A stretch of 64,000 bases of DNA, taken from Verpa conica. Taxonomy: Eukaryota; Ascomycota; Pezizomycetes; Pezizales; Morchellaceae. The notes under the pieces are model-generated. The model was not told the origin of the DNA. It saw only the letters and a program-made list of their open reading frames with translations, and did not search any database. The stretch lies in contig JAUFSD010000025.1 of the NCBI GenBank assembly GCA_033030425.1, positions 124,001-188,000 of the forward strand, given 5' to 3'. Below are positions 1-12,912 of the stretch, in pieces. Made by a program: the position numbers and the translations under genes. Positions within the stretch are counted from its first letter, which is position 1. Each line of letters opens with the position of its first letter.

Positions 1-2
1 CC

Positions 3-2281
3 ACCGGCCAGGGCTCGTGGGACTGGGGTAGTAATAAAGCAAGGATTTATAACTTTTTTCTACAGGGAGCTCAAAGAGCAAAAGGGTTTGAGAGTTATTT
101 TACAATGGGAATGAGGGGCGCAGGAGACTCTGGCATCAGTGGATCTAACCCAATTGCTACCTTGACTGATATTATCAGTAGCCAAAGAGCGATTCTACAG
201 GCAACTCAGGGTAATGGAACTGATATCAAACGTAGGGTTCCTGCCTTCTTCTACATGTGCTTGATTGCTAATGTTTCATAGAGGTTTGGGCACTGTATAA
301 GGAAGTTCAGGCATACTATGAGGCAGGTCTTCAGGTTCCAGAAGACGTAACGCTCCTATTCGCGGATGATAATTATGGGACGATCCGGAGACTCCCAACG
401 GAAGCAGAAAGGGAACGCTCTGGTGGAGCAGGAGTAAGTAATTGAAGCCACTAGAATCTTTGGCGTTAGTAAAGATCTGTCATTAACAGTTCAAACAGGT
501 CTACTTCCACTGCGAGTATGTTGGCTCTCCTAGAAGCTACAAATGGATAAACACAAACTCCCTAGTATGAATCTCATTCTTGATTCACAATGAAATAAAA
601 CTAAGATTGATGGTAGGGGAAACTATGGCAACAATTTAACACTGCCTGGCTCCGGGGTGCAGACCAAATCTGGGTGATAAACGTCGCCGATATCAAACCC
701 ATGGAGCTGCCAATTTCATTCATCATGACAATGGCATGGAATTCCAGCTATGTCACTAAGGACTCAATTCCGGATTTCCTAGAAGCCTATGCCGATCGTG
801 AGTTTGGTTCAAACTATGCAAAGCCCATAGCAGATCTATTACTAGGACACAGCCGTTTGGTAGGATTACGAAGACAGGAAATTATCGAGTACGATACATT
901 TTCAGATCTTAACTATAACGAAGCGAATAGGGTCCTTGCGGCCTGGAAAACCCTTTCAGACACAGCCTCAGCACTCTACCCAAAGATCCCAGATGCTAGT
1001 AAACCGGCGTTCTTCCAGCTCGTTCTTCACCCGATCAAAGCATCATATACTTTCATGGATATAAAAATATCTCTAGCCAAGAATAGTGCCTACTCAAGGC
1101 AAAGACGTAATTCTGCCAACATATACGCCGAGCATATTCTTAAGAGATTCGATGAAGATTACGATTTGACAGAACAGTACCATTCTCTGCTCAACGGTAA
1201 ATGGAACCACATTATGAGTCAACCGCACTATGGGCTTACCTCTGTCTTTCAAACTCCGGTAAGAGATATGATTTCTGGAATATCATACGTTCAGACCAGA
1301 CAAGACAGCGTGCCTGGAGTTGGACAAATGGGTGTAGGAGTTGAAGGAACCCTCGGTGTCCGCCCAGGTCTTTTCAACGAGGGAAGCGATAAAGCAAAAC
1401 CATCAAGAGGAAACCTAGCCCCAGGTTTCCTACTACCTCCTATCGACCGATATGGAGCCCATCGATACATTGAAGTCTATGCTCGAGGCACACCAAAGAT
1501 CAGCTGGTCCGTAAGAGCGCAATACAGCTGGATCAACCTCAATCCCTCATCCGGAACCCTCACCTCTACAAACCCCGACCAAAGAATCGACATCAGCGTA
1601 AACTGGGACGAAGCACCAGCAGACTTCATCGCCAAGAACGCATTGATATATGTAAACTCCACAATAGGAGACTATGAAGAAGTCCGCCTCCCAGTATATA
1701 ACACCAAAGTCCCCGACGGGTTCCACGGCTTTGTCGAAACCGATGGCCATGTCTCAATAGAAGCTGCACACTTCACCTCGTCTTCAGCCGAACCCTCAGA
1801 CTCCTCTGATCCCCACTACGAGGTCCTCCCATACCTTGGTAGTCGCACAGCATCCGGCGGTGTTGCGCTCTATCCAGTCTCTGCACCAAGTCAGAACCCT
1901 CCTGATTCGCCGTATCTTGATTACTCGATCTACCTCTTCTCAACGAAGGCGACGGTGAATGTAACGCTGTACTTTACAACTACTCTGGATACAAACCCGG
2001 AAAGGCCATTGAAGTATGCTGTGTCTTTCGATGATACTCCGGCGAATAATACTAGGCTTTTGGCTCAGCCGGCTACCGCTGGGGATCTGCCGACTGGGTG
2101 GACGGATGCTGCTCGGGACAATGTTTGGCGTAGAAGTTTTACGTTTGCGAGCTCGGGGGCTGGGGAGCATAAGATTAGGTATTGGGCTTCAGAGCCTGGG
2201 ATTATATTGGAGAAGGTTTTGGTGGACTTGGGGGGTGTGAGGTCAGGGTATTTAGGACCGCCGGAGAGTATGAAGGTCTGA
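3..2281 (+). CDS. GH115 xylan alpha-glucuronidase, 5'-truncated by window edge
   Basis: Family GH115 removes (4-O-methyl)glucuronic acid side chains from glucuronoxylan and is normally secreted or extracytoplasmic. The visible exons are 3-231, 282-433, 499-564 and 617-2281, with introns of 50, 65 and 52 bp that all splice in phase, giving about 703 codons. Family-like stretches are GSWDWGSNKARIY, VWALYKEVQAYYEAGLQVP, LFADDNYGTIRRLP, FHCEYVGSPRSYKW and IWVINVADIKPMELP, followed by the helical middle region and a beta-rich C-terminal domain (IEVYARGTPKISW, then EPGIILEKVLVDLGG near the end). Family members are roughly 950-1000 residues, so about 250-300 N-terminal residues, including any signal peptide, lie left of the window. 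The splice joins are inferred from reading frame and homology. The family call is firm; the substrate is known only at family level. Confidence 0.93.
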
Positions 2282-5203
2282 TGACGGGTTTGTTTGCTGG
2301 GATTTTATGCCGTAGTTGGGTATTTTTGGGGAGATGTGTATTAAGCTATGTAGTAGATAAGACATAATAATGTGACTCTGGTCATAGTCTAGATTGAGTG
2401 GCAGAATGCGCGGGGGCTCTGCCTCTAATGACGTGGTGGCTATAGTCGAGTGATAATCCGTGAACAAGAAATCAAACCCATCCACGCCATAAAGTGTACC
2501 TGTAAATCCAGGAACCACTTCCCCCCTGGTTATATGAATAGTCCATGAATACAACTACAGCCTAGTCCTCTAAGAACCACACCTACTTAAAAACATTGCC
2601 TACAAATGCTTCTGACCAGGCAAGACTCTGGGTATGCAGTTCTTACCCATGAAATCGCTTTGTGCGGCGTGGTATCCAAGTCATGCTCGGAGTGAGAACA
2701 CGAGTGATAGTATATGACTAGTCACTTTGAGAATATACGTGGGCATGTTGCCCCACCTCAACCAAAGCTAGCTACCGTACCGCCTTCTCCACTCCAAGAC
2801 CCAGCAATCAATCTCTCCGTGACTCTGAAACAAACCACATCTCACTGTCATCTCCTTGGGATGCCGGTGACACGAAGACCATCGCTGAATAATGGAGCAT
2901 GATGGGCGTGTCAAAACCGCCAAAGTTGAATATGGTGGTTACGTAAATGACAAACCATCAGAACTTGGTATGTGCTCTTCATTCCACTGTAGCCACCTTG
3001 CGTCCCTGTACACAAATTCTGACAGAAAAAGCAAAAAAAAAACAATCGAAGCAGCAAAGATATATCATGGGAGTGAGGACGATCAATGACCACTACATTG
3101 TGGTCGCTCTATAAGGATTCAGAGCATAAGAGTGCTCGTTTTATAGGAGTATGTAATCACAGTTATCACATGCACTGCTTTGTATTTACTGGGTCTTTTC
3201 TGTAAGGATATGGCATCGCCCTAATTTCGTATTCCTCCACGGCAATACCACGGGACGCGAATAGATTGGGAGATATTCATGCTTTGACACCGCAAACATA
3301 CTGGTTACCTACACGCTCTCGCAGCTACCTGTCTCACCTAGAAGCTACTCCGAACGGACATTAGTTTCCATTTGGCTGGGGTGATGTCAATTTTTTGACA
3401 TTTTTAGAGTTTTCTCTTCACCGTCATATCGACATTACCTATATGGAGCAAGATGATGTCGACCATATCTACAGAGCCTCAGAGGGAGGTAACAATCGTT
3501 GCTCAGTGCATCTATTTTACACTTTTGGGTCGACTGAAAAAGACTTAAAGATACAGGAACAATGTCCGTAGTGAGGCATTGAGTCCGTTCTAGACATCAG
3601 GACTAGACACCCTACGACTCAATAGTCCGTCTATTCTTAGGTGCTACTGACACTAGGATGAAACCCAAAGATTGGATCAACAACAATCACCTCTATAGGT
3701 GAGGGTTTAGACTAAGTCTAAAACTAATTAGGTGGTATTATAACTCACCTAGAAAGAGATAAATATGGTGATATTCTCCGACTATCCAAACAAGTAAGCG
3801 ACTCCAGTGAGGAGTTAGACCACACTAGTCCGGAGTCATTACTGTCTGGATAGAATGCACTTCATAGTCCGTCCGGTCCTGAGGTTGTAGGGCATCAACA
3901 GGGATTCTGAACCGTTCCAAACACTCTATGCGGTGATCATTGTCATCTTCTCTGTGACTAAGATACCGTCACCATACTTAATGAACTATTGTATACTAGT
4001 TCCGGAATGGAAACTACTGACAACAAGGGTCTGGCTATGATTTATAGTAGATAATACCAGAGGTATTAGTGATTGGTATACTGCTCTACGAATATAATAG
4101 AATATCACTAACTTATTAACTTAGGTCGAATACTGATACGATGGTTCATACCTGCTCAGTGGGTTGTGGGGTCCACTCTTCGGGCTCTTTGCTTGGGAGG
4201 GGTTTTCTTTTTTGCTGCTTGGCTGGTGTGATGTATTGATTCTAGAGGGAAATTATAAGAACTTAGATTAGAGGGGACGTTTGAAACTTCTTTGACTATG
4301 TCCTCTCTCTAGTTTAATATTTTAATTTCTTACCTATTGCGGATGTGTAGCAAGTGATGTTCATCCCAGAGTTTAATTACAGAGGAGTTTTGTCCCTCTA
4401 AAACACTTTACTTACAGGAATCAGAATCTTAGATATCTTCTACATACCCAATAATCGGCGCAGTGTAAAACGAGGGTAAATATATGCGTTAGTTCCAGGA
4501 GTCATTACCTTTAAATTGAATATTTAGTATTTAACGTACTATAAACTTGCTCTATAAATCCAGTCACACTAGAGTCATAATCAGTAGAGAGTGGGCTAAA
4601 ACTACGGCTGTAGGATATACCAATTCATAAAAGTATCTGATATGTCGTGATTGCCCTGATTTCATTTATCCCAAACCCCCACTATAGGTACTGTAACAGC
4701 CCCAATTACCTACTACATGAGCAGTCACGTGGCAAAGAGGTCCGTCCCATGTTAGTACTGGCTTCTATAGCTAGATCAATATATACGTAAAACCCGCTGA
4801 CCCACTCATCACGTAACCAATCCTCCCCCCCAAATCCAAGGACGGAGGGCATGAAGCTGGAATCCCATATATTATTTTCTAAGAGAGATGAAAGAGCTAA
4901 CTAATCCTTCTCCTCAATTCTGTCCCTGCATAGCGTGGGGTGTTGACTCTAGTCTAGTGCTGTCGTGTCTTCCAAAAAAAGAGCTTGCAGAAACCCTATT
5001 CCAATCAAGATTCTCTTGGCAGTCCATCACTTCAACCCCTCACCTGCCTTTCCCCTCCCCACCAGAAACCACCACCAACGACCTCTCCTTCCCCCCACGA
5101 CCTCACTGCTAGACTTATCTACCTACGTTTTCCACGGAAGGATATTGTTTTTTGTTTTTTTTTTAGACACGGAGATTGTGAGGATTTTTACTAGAAGCTA
5201 AAG
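2282..5203. other. gene-free AT-rich stretch
   Basis: No coding region is supported over 2.9 kb. Short frames here (for example 2714-2902 and 4888-5201) have no family resemblance. The DNA is AT-rich and rich in stops in all frames. It holds one copy of the bipartite motif at 2447, an 11-bp imperfect hairpin (CTATCCAAACA near 3780 against TGTCTGGATAG near 3845), and pyrimidine-rich DNA at 5030-5110 that probably forms the NTF2 promoter and leader. Confidence 0.6.
2447..2454 (+). promoter_or_regulatory. bipartite motif copy 1 (CGAGTGAT-N6-TGA)
   Basis: 166 bp past the GH115 stop; full second half present. Confidence 0.5.
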
Positions 5204-6030
5204 ATGGCGGGTGAGTCGCTTGTTCCTTATTTGTTGTTTGTTGGAGGGGCAGGTACATGGTTCTAGGTGGGAAAAAAATGCTGCGGGAATGAGCTAGAGT
5301 AGGAGATTACTTGGAAACATATTCCATGAGCGCTGGTGGCAGGGTTGGCGGGTTGATTTGAAGCTTCAGAGAGAGTGTTAGCAAACTCAATACTGACTTA
5401 TATCGTGCTTTCTAGATTTCAATACAGTTGCGCGTATGCGGTCTCCCTATGGTATGCACAGCGACAAGGGATACTGACGTGGTTTGATATGGATAGAACA
5501 GTTCGCTACGTACTACTACGACACATTCGATGCAAACCGCAATAACTTGGTCCCTCTCTATGTGAGACCTAGCATAATTCTACCCGCATAAAACCTAAGG
5601 TTAAAAGCTAACAAGTGTTGATATGCGTAGAGAGAAAACTCAATGTTGACCTTCGAGACCAACCAGGTCCAGGGTGTCTCCGCCGTTATTGAGAAGTTGA
5701 CCGTCGGTGCCCCTCACCTAACCCTGTCGATTATATTAAGCTGACTTGAGTTTGGTAATAGAGCTTGCCCTTCCAGAAGGTCAAACACCAGATCTCTACC
5801 CTTGATGCCCAACCCGCCGGGCCTACCGGAGCCATCATTGTCCTCGTCACTGGAACCCTATTAGTTCGTGTCTTGCTCCCCTTGTCGAATTACCAGCAGC
5901 TAACATAAGTTTATTTACCTAGATCGACGATGGTGCCCACCCCCAGGGATATTCCCAAACCTTCCATCTGATCCCTGAATCCGGAAGCTACTATGTCCTC
6001 AATGACATCTTCAGGCTAGTGTACGCATGA
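5204..6030 (+). CDS. NTF2: nuclear transport factor 2 (NTF2)
   Basis: NTF2 binds Ran-GDP and FxFG nucleoporins and carries Ran-GDP into the nucleus. The exons are 5204-5210, 5416-5433, 5497-5561, 5631-5702, 5762-5863 and 5923-6030, which give 123 residues, close to the family's usual 124-127. Recognisable stretches in order are [58 protein letters not shown] and [19 protein letters not shown], ending NDIFRLVYA. The conserved SxLTFE and FxQ features are present. The first exon is only 7 nt, so the start rests on phase: ATG GCG G joins AT TTC to give MADF. Introns 4 and 5 use weak donors (GTCGGT, GTTCGT), but both are required to keep the frame. The gene is followed at 7272 by TVP18 on the same strand. 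Confidence 0.95.
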
Positions 6031-7271
6031 ATGCAGCGTCTCAGGTTCCGCGGGGTGTCATAAATATTATTGGGTTTAAGTGCTTAAGCAGAGAGTGGTG
6101 GTTTGGCATGGGATGGATACACAGTAAAGGGTGTGGCAGTTTGGGCTCATAAAGTCTAGCTTTTTTTTTTCTCCCTCTTTCTCCTATGTGCTTCTCGACG
6201 GGTAATTATTCTTTTATCACTATTCCCTCTCGTGGTTTCCATTTGACCGTATATATCAATGATGGGGTGATACCTATGCAATGATAGAAGTCTCTATTCT
6301 CCAGTCGGCATGTTCGAGTGATGTCTTGTGTAAAAAGGCTTGGTTTCAAGGGGCATTACGCTACGTCGGAGGTGTAGCAGGTAGTGAAGCAAGTGATCCT
6401 GGTCACGGGGGAGGCCGGAAGTAAAACACCATGCAGTTACATGCAGTGATGATCCACGTAGCGGATAGGACGGGTGCCTGGGAGAGAGTAGAGTACATGT
6501 AGTAAACTTTCGCAGGGGGGGATTACAATAACCCGTTGACAGCGTCAGACTGGTGAGTACTGGGGGGGACAGTAGAAGATAGTACAGTGTGAACGTGATT
6601 ACTGAGATGAGGTGATGACGAACAAAGAGATGGGTTGTAGAGGCTCAGCCCTGTGGCCCTGGCTGACAGACATCGCGGCGTCGGGAGGCGCGCGGCTGCA
6701 GTGCAGACCGAAGTCTCGGCCTCCGAGAGCACTGTCCAAGATGAATGCAACAGAAGACTCTACCTACAGCACATGTAAGACTAACTCATACAAGTGAGGC
6801 TCAGATCACGGGATACATGTAATTTCTATTCCTGGTGCCAAGGGGGGGGCCGTTTGTTGCCGCAACGGTGCCCCATTCTACTTTTGGCGAGTGGAATGTG
6901 TGGCCACAAAGGAACGAGAGAGGCCCGGGTCCGAAAAAGACATTCAACGTAACGCAACAGAATACTCTACTCACACTCCCCTCCTCCTCCCCCCCCCCCC
7001 CCACGCAAACAAGAAGGAAGGAATATACACACAAACAAGCAAGCCTTGATCACGAGAAAAACGACTACGACTACGGTTACGACGACGACACGCATAGCTT
7101 AGACTCACTCGCTCCACCCCTCCCATCTATTCATTCGTCTCCTCCATACTCGCTTCAGCTTCAGTTTCGGTTTATCTATCCTCTACATCCCACCACCGAC
7201 GCAGTGCATCGGTTTTCAGACACAGATACAGACATAAACACTCAGATAAACTATACCTAGGAACATACAGG
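6031..7271. other. intergenic region between NTF2 and TVP18, including TVP18 leader
   Basis: No gene is supported. The segment carries a copy of the bipartite motif at 6315, a 14-C run at 6989-7002, and a CT-rich then CA-rich leader in front of the TVP18 start. An open frame at 6835-7260 is low-complexity and is best read as leader sequence. Confidence 0.55.
6315..6322 (+). promoter_or_regulatory. bipartite motif copy 2 (CGAGTGAT-N6-TGT)
   Basis: 285 bp past the NTF2 stop; second half has TGT for TGA. Confidence 0.4.
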
Positions 7272-8024
7272 ATGGGGATCGTGGAGAGCATCGGTTCGGA
7301 ATTCAAGACGAGGAATTTCAGTGAGTCTCCCGTGGCTGGCTTGGTGGGGGTTGGGAGAGAGAGAATGGGATTTGCTGCTGTGGCTATTGATGATGATGGA
7401 GACTGACTGAATCTGTGATGGATAGGTATATATGGTCAATGGTAAGAGTTCATCTCTATTTCTCGGTTTCAATAGGAGGAGTCATAAAGTGCATCTTGTG
7501 GAGATGGGAGGATGAGGGCTGGGAAAAGTAGTCAAGGCTTTATCGCTGACGGGAGAACTACAGGACTGGTATTCTCGCGATTATTCTCTGTGTTGCTGTA
7601 GGCATCGCGAATATCTTTAGTTTCTCACTTTTGATCATCTTCTCTATCATCTGCCTGTTTGTCTCCCCTCTCTACCCCCTCCTCCGAGGTTCACCCAGAA
7701 CTATTGCTGACGCGTATGATCAGAGTCTGTGGTCTTCTTTTAGTCTTCATCGAAATCCCCCTACTCCTCCGCATCTGCCCGACCTCCAAGGTGTTTGACG
7801 ACTTTGTGCGCAAATTCCACTCCAATTATGGCCGCGCGGGTATCTACCTCGCAATGGCGACTGTCCAGTGGCTATCGCTCATTATCAAAGCTTCATCTCT
7901 CATCGCCGCGGCTGTCATCTTGACTCTTGCTGGAGCATTCTATGGGTTGGCTGCGCTCAAGGGACAGGAGTTTATGGGTAGTAAGACGCTGGGTGGTGCG
8001 GGGGTTGCACAGATGATTGTGTAA
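7272..8024 (+). CDS. TVP18: Golgi membrane protein TVP18
   Basis: TVP18 is a small tetra-spanning Golgi/Tlg2-vesicle membrane protein implicated in vesicular traffic. The exons are 7272-7320, 7426-7441, 7564-7656 and 7724-8024, giving 152 residues, the usual family size. The joined protein reads RTRNF-S-IYGQW-TGILAI across the first junctions, then GIANIFSF, FIEIPLLLRICPTSKVFDDF, MATVQWLSLIIKASSLIAAA and the typical C-terminal GQEFMGSKTLGG. Four hydrophobic helices are visible. Exon 2 is a 16-nt microexon encoding SIYGQ plus part of W. Introns of 105, 122 and 67 bp keep phase. The call is confident; the exact cellular role is known only from yeast work on the family. Confidence 0.95.
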
Positions 8025-9673
8025 AGAAAACAGAGGCTGACAATGTTGTAAGGGAGGCGGTATAAAAAGACACGGGGACGGGGAAAGGGAAGGGGAAGAT
8101 ACTGAGGTGCAAGAGGAATAAATATATTAAGCGTATTGTGGAAAATGGGGAGGTGGATATGTGAGGGGGGAGTTCTTTTCTTGTAGCTTTTGTAGTCTAG
8201 TCTGTTTGTCATGCTCCTTTGTCTGGCGATCGGATCTGGGCTTCTTTTTTCCACTTTTCTTATTCATTTCCTATTTCATATCCTGTGGTTAGTGTAATGA
8301 ACGTTTTATGCCAATGTGTTTCTTTTCTTTTCATTTGTCCCTTCAAGATGGATCTATAGTTCTATTTTTAACGTGCAATGAGCAAGAGAATGGGCGGGAA
8401 AGGGTATTTTGAAAAGGAATATTTATGCGGTTGCGTATTTGTGATATACGATAGAGATTTGTTGAATTGTTGAACCAGAAATGTTATACCACTATGGGTT
8501 CAGTGCTCCTGTATGTACGGTAGTGACGTCCCCCATGTCATTCTCACGTTGATCCACCACAAGCCGAACCACTGGCGCCGGTAGTTTACCCCACATGCTT
8601 TACTCCCAACATACCGAAACCCCAGCATCAACCCATTTTGCGGGGAGAGAGGAAGCGAGAGAGAGCTCCTTCACATTACATGATCCCCTCTCTATTTTCT
8701 TTTTCTTTTTCTTCTTTGCTTTTGGAAGGAGGGAGCAAGGAGAGTGAGTTAGTGAGGGGCAGGGGGGGAGGGGAGATAACCAATGAGAGGTTACATAGAC
8801 AGTATTACCCCCCCTCATCACAAAGCAATTGTTGCAGCCTTGGTAGCCTTCTTGACGGATATTGTGTGTCAGAGATATCACCAATTGGGCTCTAACTGTT
8901 TTAGGATGGGGTTAGCGGGTATAGGTGAGGGAATAATGTAGTGCATAAGTAGGTTAAAGAGGGATTAGGGGGGATGTGGGGGATGAGGGGAGAAGGATGA
9001 GGATGAGGATGAGGGAAGAGGTTTGTTACAGTTCTCTAATTGTTTGAGAGAGATGGAGAGGGAGAGAGGGAGGTTTAACTCATCTCTTTCTCTCTTTCTG
9101 TTTCTTTTGTTTTTTGGGGATTAAGTACTGTCAATTGCTGTTGGAAGAAGAAATCCACGTGGGGAAAGCCTCATATCACGAATTACCACGTACTTGCAAC
9201 GTCATTTACTCTCCAGCCGGGGAGTGGGAAAGAGACGGCTCCAGTTCCTTTCTTCTTTTTGGTTCTACTCTACCCTCTGGATAACCCCATTCTTCATGCA
9301 AGTAGGATGCAAGGCTTGTTCCCATGACTTTGCACGCTTTCCTTTTTGTTGGATGTAGCACGGTCGTATGTTATGTGAGTTACTGGGATGGGGATAATGT
9401 GGAGCATGAGAGCATTCTTAAGGGTAGCTGACCCGCGGGTTTATTGTTTTTCTCTCCCTTCTTTTCTCAAGAGTTGCAATTTGCCTATCTTGTTTCCCTG
9501 TTTGTTTGCCTGAGTTGGAAATTCAGCCTTTCCCCTCTATCCTTGCGATAAGAAAGGGTTGGTGCAGAGTTGTTTTTATATCTTCTTTAAATTCCTCTAC
9601 CTCTGTCTTCCCCCTCCCCCACACAAGCCACAAGCAAACTTTAAACCTACTCCTCAGACACCGAAACTCAAAA
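8025..9673. other. intergenic region upstream of AIM21
   Basis: No coding region is supported over 1.65 kb. The stretch is strongly purine/pyrimidine-skewed. It contains GA-rich and CT-rich tracts around 8640-8780 and 8990-9120, and a G-rich block at 8961-8990 that fits a G-quadruplex pattern. The last 100 bp are CT-rich and probably form the AIM21 leader. Confidence 0.5.
8961..8990 (+). promoter_or_regulatory. putative G-quadruplex-forming tract
   Basis: Four G-runs (3, 6, 5 and 4 G) are separated by three 4-nt loops (ATTA, ATGT, ATGA) on the plus strand. This meets the usual G3+N1-7 rule. It lies about 680 bp upstream of the AIM21 start. Any regulatory role is inference. Confidence 0.35.
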
Positions 9674-12577
9674 ATGGCATCCGCACCATTAATCCCACCG
9701 CGTCCCTCCCGCACAAAGGAAAATGAGGCTACAGCCCCCGTGCCCGCCATCCCACCAAGGCCTAGCACAAAGCCTCGCTCAAAGTCTCCTGTGCTAGGGG
9801 AAGATGTGGATGACCAGCCGGAAGAACCTACGTTGACTACTATTCCATCATCTACGGAATTGCATCAGCCTCTTGCAACTAGAGTACCGTATAGAACGCC
9901 CGTGAGGAAGAATACAGGAATTCCGCAGATTGGGAGCAGGGTTCCGATGTATCCGAATGCTGGGGATGTGCAAGCTCCTGCTCCGGCGGCGACCCCCGGG
10001 GGTGCAAAGAAGTCACATGTGTATAGGGAGGAGTGGGAGATGGATGAAGGGGCTTATGGGAGTCATGGAACGCCGAGAGTGAATCCACATGGTATGTTTC
10101 CCCCGCAGTTTTTGGCGGGGTGAGAGGAGGGGCAAATTATTTTATCCCTTCTATATCGTTTTTTGTTTTATTTTTAAATCCCTGATTTTTATTCTGAGCT
10201 GCTCCCTTTATTTCTTTTTTTATTCCCCCCCCTTTGTTTCCCCAGGAATGAGTTGTTTGCAAGTATACAGAAACTGACTTGTTTAGCCCGAAGCTCTAAC
10301 GATCTCAACCAATCGGTTGCGCAGGGATTGTCAGCACCAGATACCTCAACTCCGGTCCCTGACGAAGAAATCGGTTATCTAGCCAGTGAGCAATATGCAC
10401 GCGTTACCTCCCCACAAGATGCCGCACCCAACACGTTTTCCAGTGAAGACACTGCCTCGCTCGCTCGGGCTATTGCCGGCGAGTCATCTGAAGATAAGGA
10501 CAAAGATATTGCCATACACCTGGACCCTCCGACTTATCATCACCATTTGCATAATCACCACCCTCACCGTGTTCCGAGCTCGAGGCCGGGGACTAGACCT
10601 AGTACTAGGCCTGCTTCCCCAACCAAGCACTATAATGTTGATGAAGACGAAGATGAGGATGGAAATGATACGGAGACAGAGTATGAGAGAGAGCATGAGC
10701 ACCCGATCCTGGCTTCTGATGAGGTATTGAAGAGGGCTGGTGGGGAGTTTATGGTTCCAGCCATTTCCCCGCCCCTTGCTGCTTGGAGACCTGGGTCTAC
10801 GGTTACTTCGAGGCCACAATCAGTTCATCCTGGTGATGATGATGATGATGTCGAGCCGGTAAAATTGTCTGGTCGTGGATTTGAGTCAAGAGAATCGCTC
10901 GTTATGAGCTCTTTGGAATCCGGGGAACGCCTTGAGCCATTGTTTCCCGAGTCTGATGATGAGGCTGAAGCTGGAACAAAGACCCCGGCAGAGAATAAGA
11001 ATTATGAGAAATTGAAGAGACCTGGTATGCCAGAGTCTATGGGATCTTCAGGTGGACACAAGTTCCCAAGTAAGGATGTATGGGAAGAGGCCCCCGAGTT
11101 CTCACAGTTGGAAGCAACCGTCTCCTCTACCCCACCACCAGTAGACACAGAGATGACAGATGAGGAGAGAGAAGCGGAGCGAACCGTCCAAAAGAGAACC
11201 GATGGGAAGCCAGAAAATGGAGTGACATTTATTCACGGCCAGCCAAATGAACACTACATGCCCGGTGATGAAGTTGAGTTTGAGCGAAAGCAGAAAGAGT
11301 CCTCAAAGAAGACCGCGGATTATAGACATGAAGTCAAGCGTGAAGGAAGAGACGATGGCCTTGAGAAGCTTCTAAAGCGTGGAACCAGCACCGATGATCC
11401 TGATAAACTAGGAGTCAGTTCTAGCCGTGCTGGTATCAAAAGGTTTCCTAGTAATGACATCTGGGAGGACGCTCCAGCCAGCTTGCAACTCAGCGCCGAA
11501 ATTACGAACGTTCCCGAAGAAGAATATACTGCAACAGAGCCCAAAGACCGCGCAACAACCAGTGGTAATACAAGGTTCGAGGATCCCACCACAACAGAAA
11601 TCGAGAAACGTCCCACAACTGGGGCTCCTATTGAGGCTAGCTCAAGACCTGGAATTCCTGCTCGCCCAGCAGTTCCAGCTGCTAGACCACCACCAAAAGC
11701 ACGGAACCTCCCAGCCGGTACTACTAGTACAGAGCAGCCCACAGCAGAGAAGAAGCTACCACCTGGTGTCCCCGACCGCCCGAAACCGACTGTCCCACTT
11801 AAGCGTCCGGTCCGTCCCACCGGCACCTTAGCAGCGAGGTCCCCATCAGCAGATACAGTCCCGACAGCGCCGAAACCGAAACCATCAATTCCTCCTAGGA
11901 CAGGGGGGAAGATTGCCGCTCTGAAAGCGGGTTTCCTTAGCGACCTTGATAATCGATTGAAACTTGGTCCTATCGCTCCTAAGAAAGTGGAAGAGGAGAC
12001 TCCTGCAAGCCCGGAGAAGGAGAAGGAGGTGCTTGCGGATGTGAGGAAGAGTCGCGCAAAGGGACCGAGGGGACGGAAGCTTCCGACTGCTACTACATCT
12101 GAAGCTTCTAAGGAGGCGCCGATCGAGAAGAAGCAGGTAGTGATGAGTGTAGGCGTTTGGTCTATTTGGAGCGTTGGTGATGAGGGTGCTGTTGAGGTCC
12201 TCACAGACTCACTACCTGCAGAAAAGAATGAAGAGAAGGTGCCGGAAGTAGTGAAAGAGGCTCCGGCTGCAACAACGAGTACGATTCCTGGTGTCTCTGG
12301 TACTGGGGTCCAGACTGTTCCATCCGTCTCGAACACCACAAACGCGGAAGAAGTTGAAGACGTACCGACGACTTCAGTAGCAGAGGAGCGAGAGGAGAAA
12401 GGAAACCTACCTACTGTTATCCCTCTAGAGGAACATCCTGAAGATGCAGTCCCGCCTACAGCCCAGAAGAGCGATGTCGGAGAGACGGAGAAAGGAAGAG
12501 TCGATGCAGCAGCTGAAGTTGCAGCTGCGGGGGGAGAGGTAAGTAATACGGAAGGGGATGTGAGGGTTGAGGTTTAA
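9674..12577 (+). CDS. AIM21: AIM21-family cortical actin regulator
   Basis: In yeast, Aim21 with Tda2 acts at cortical actin patches and limits barbed-end filament assembly. Exons 9674-10091 and 10287-12577 (195-bp intron) give 902 residues. The N terminus has proline motifs IPPRPSR and IPPRPST, then the family signature GIPQIGSRVPMYPNAGDVQ (about 82-100). The middle is acidic and disordered, with two FPS-(K/N)-D-(V/I)-WE-(E/D)-AP repeats (near 398 and 525). A proline-rich stretch leads to the conserved KIAALKAGFLSDLDNRLKLG (near 682). The acceptor at 10286 was chosen because it alone restores the frame from the only good donor (GTATGT at 10092) and gives SSNDLNQ, which resembles the SSDDLN of relatives. 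The minus-strand 339-codon frame at 11320-12339 is a shadow. Confidence 0.88.
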
Positions 12578-12904
12578 GTATGAGTGTATTTGTTGATAAA
12601 TATGTGTTGAATTGGGGGTGTTGGGGGCTTGTTGAAATTTTGTTTGGGGTGGCTACCTTCTCTTTTTGGCTTTTTTTCTTTCTTTTATTCACTCGCTTGA
12701 GTTGGTAGAAATGGATGATATCTTTGGGCTTTGATCTTTTTATTCTATCAGACCTCTCTACTCTGTGGATGACGTGGTGTGTTTCGCTTGGTTCTGGTAC
12801 TGTTCGCTCGTTGTCTTGTAGGTGAGGTGGGTGAGGGTACATATTTATACAAGCAAAAGTATAAAGGATCAAGAGATATAGGGGTGCTTTGATATTCATG
12901 GGTT

Positions 12905-12912
12905 ATCACTCG
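12905..12912 (-). promoter_or_regulatory. bipartite motif copy 3 (CGAGTGAT-N6-TGA)
   Basis: 328 bp past the AIM21 stop, reversed relative to that gene. Confidence 0.5.

Noticed and set aside
6835..7260. 141-codon plus frame before TVP18
   Set aside because: Low-complexity leader with a poly-C run; TVP18 begins at 7272 with a conserved N terminus.
10092..10245. Acceptor at 10245 for the AIM21 intron
   Set aside because: It puts exon 2 out of frame; the acceptor at 10286 restores phase and the conserved SSNDLN segment.
11320..12339. 339-codon minus-strand frame
   Set aside because: It is the reverse shadow of AIM21 exon 2; the plus-strand reading has the family motifs.
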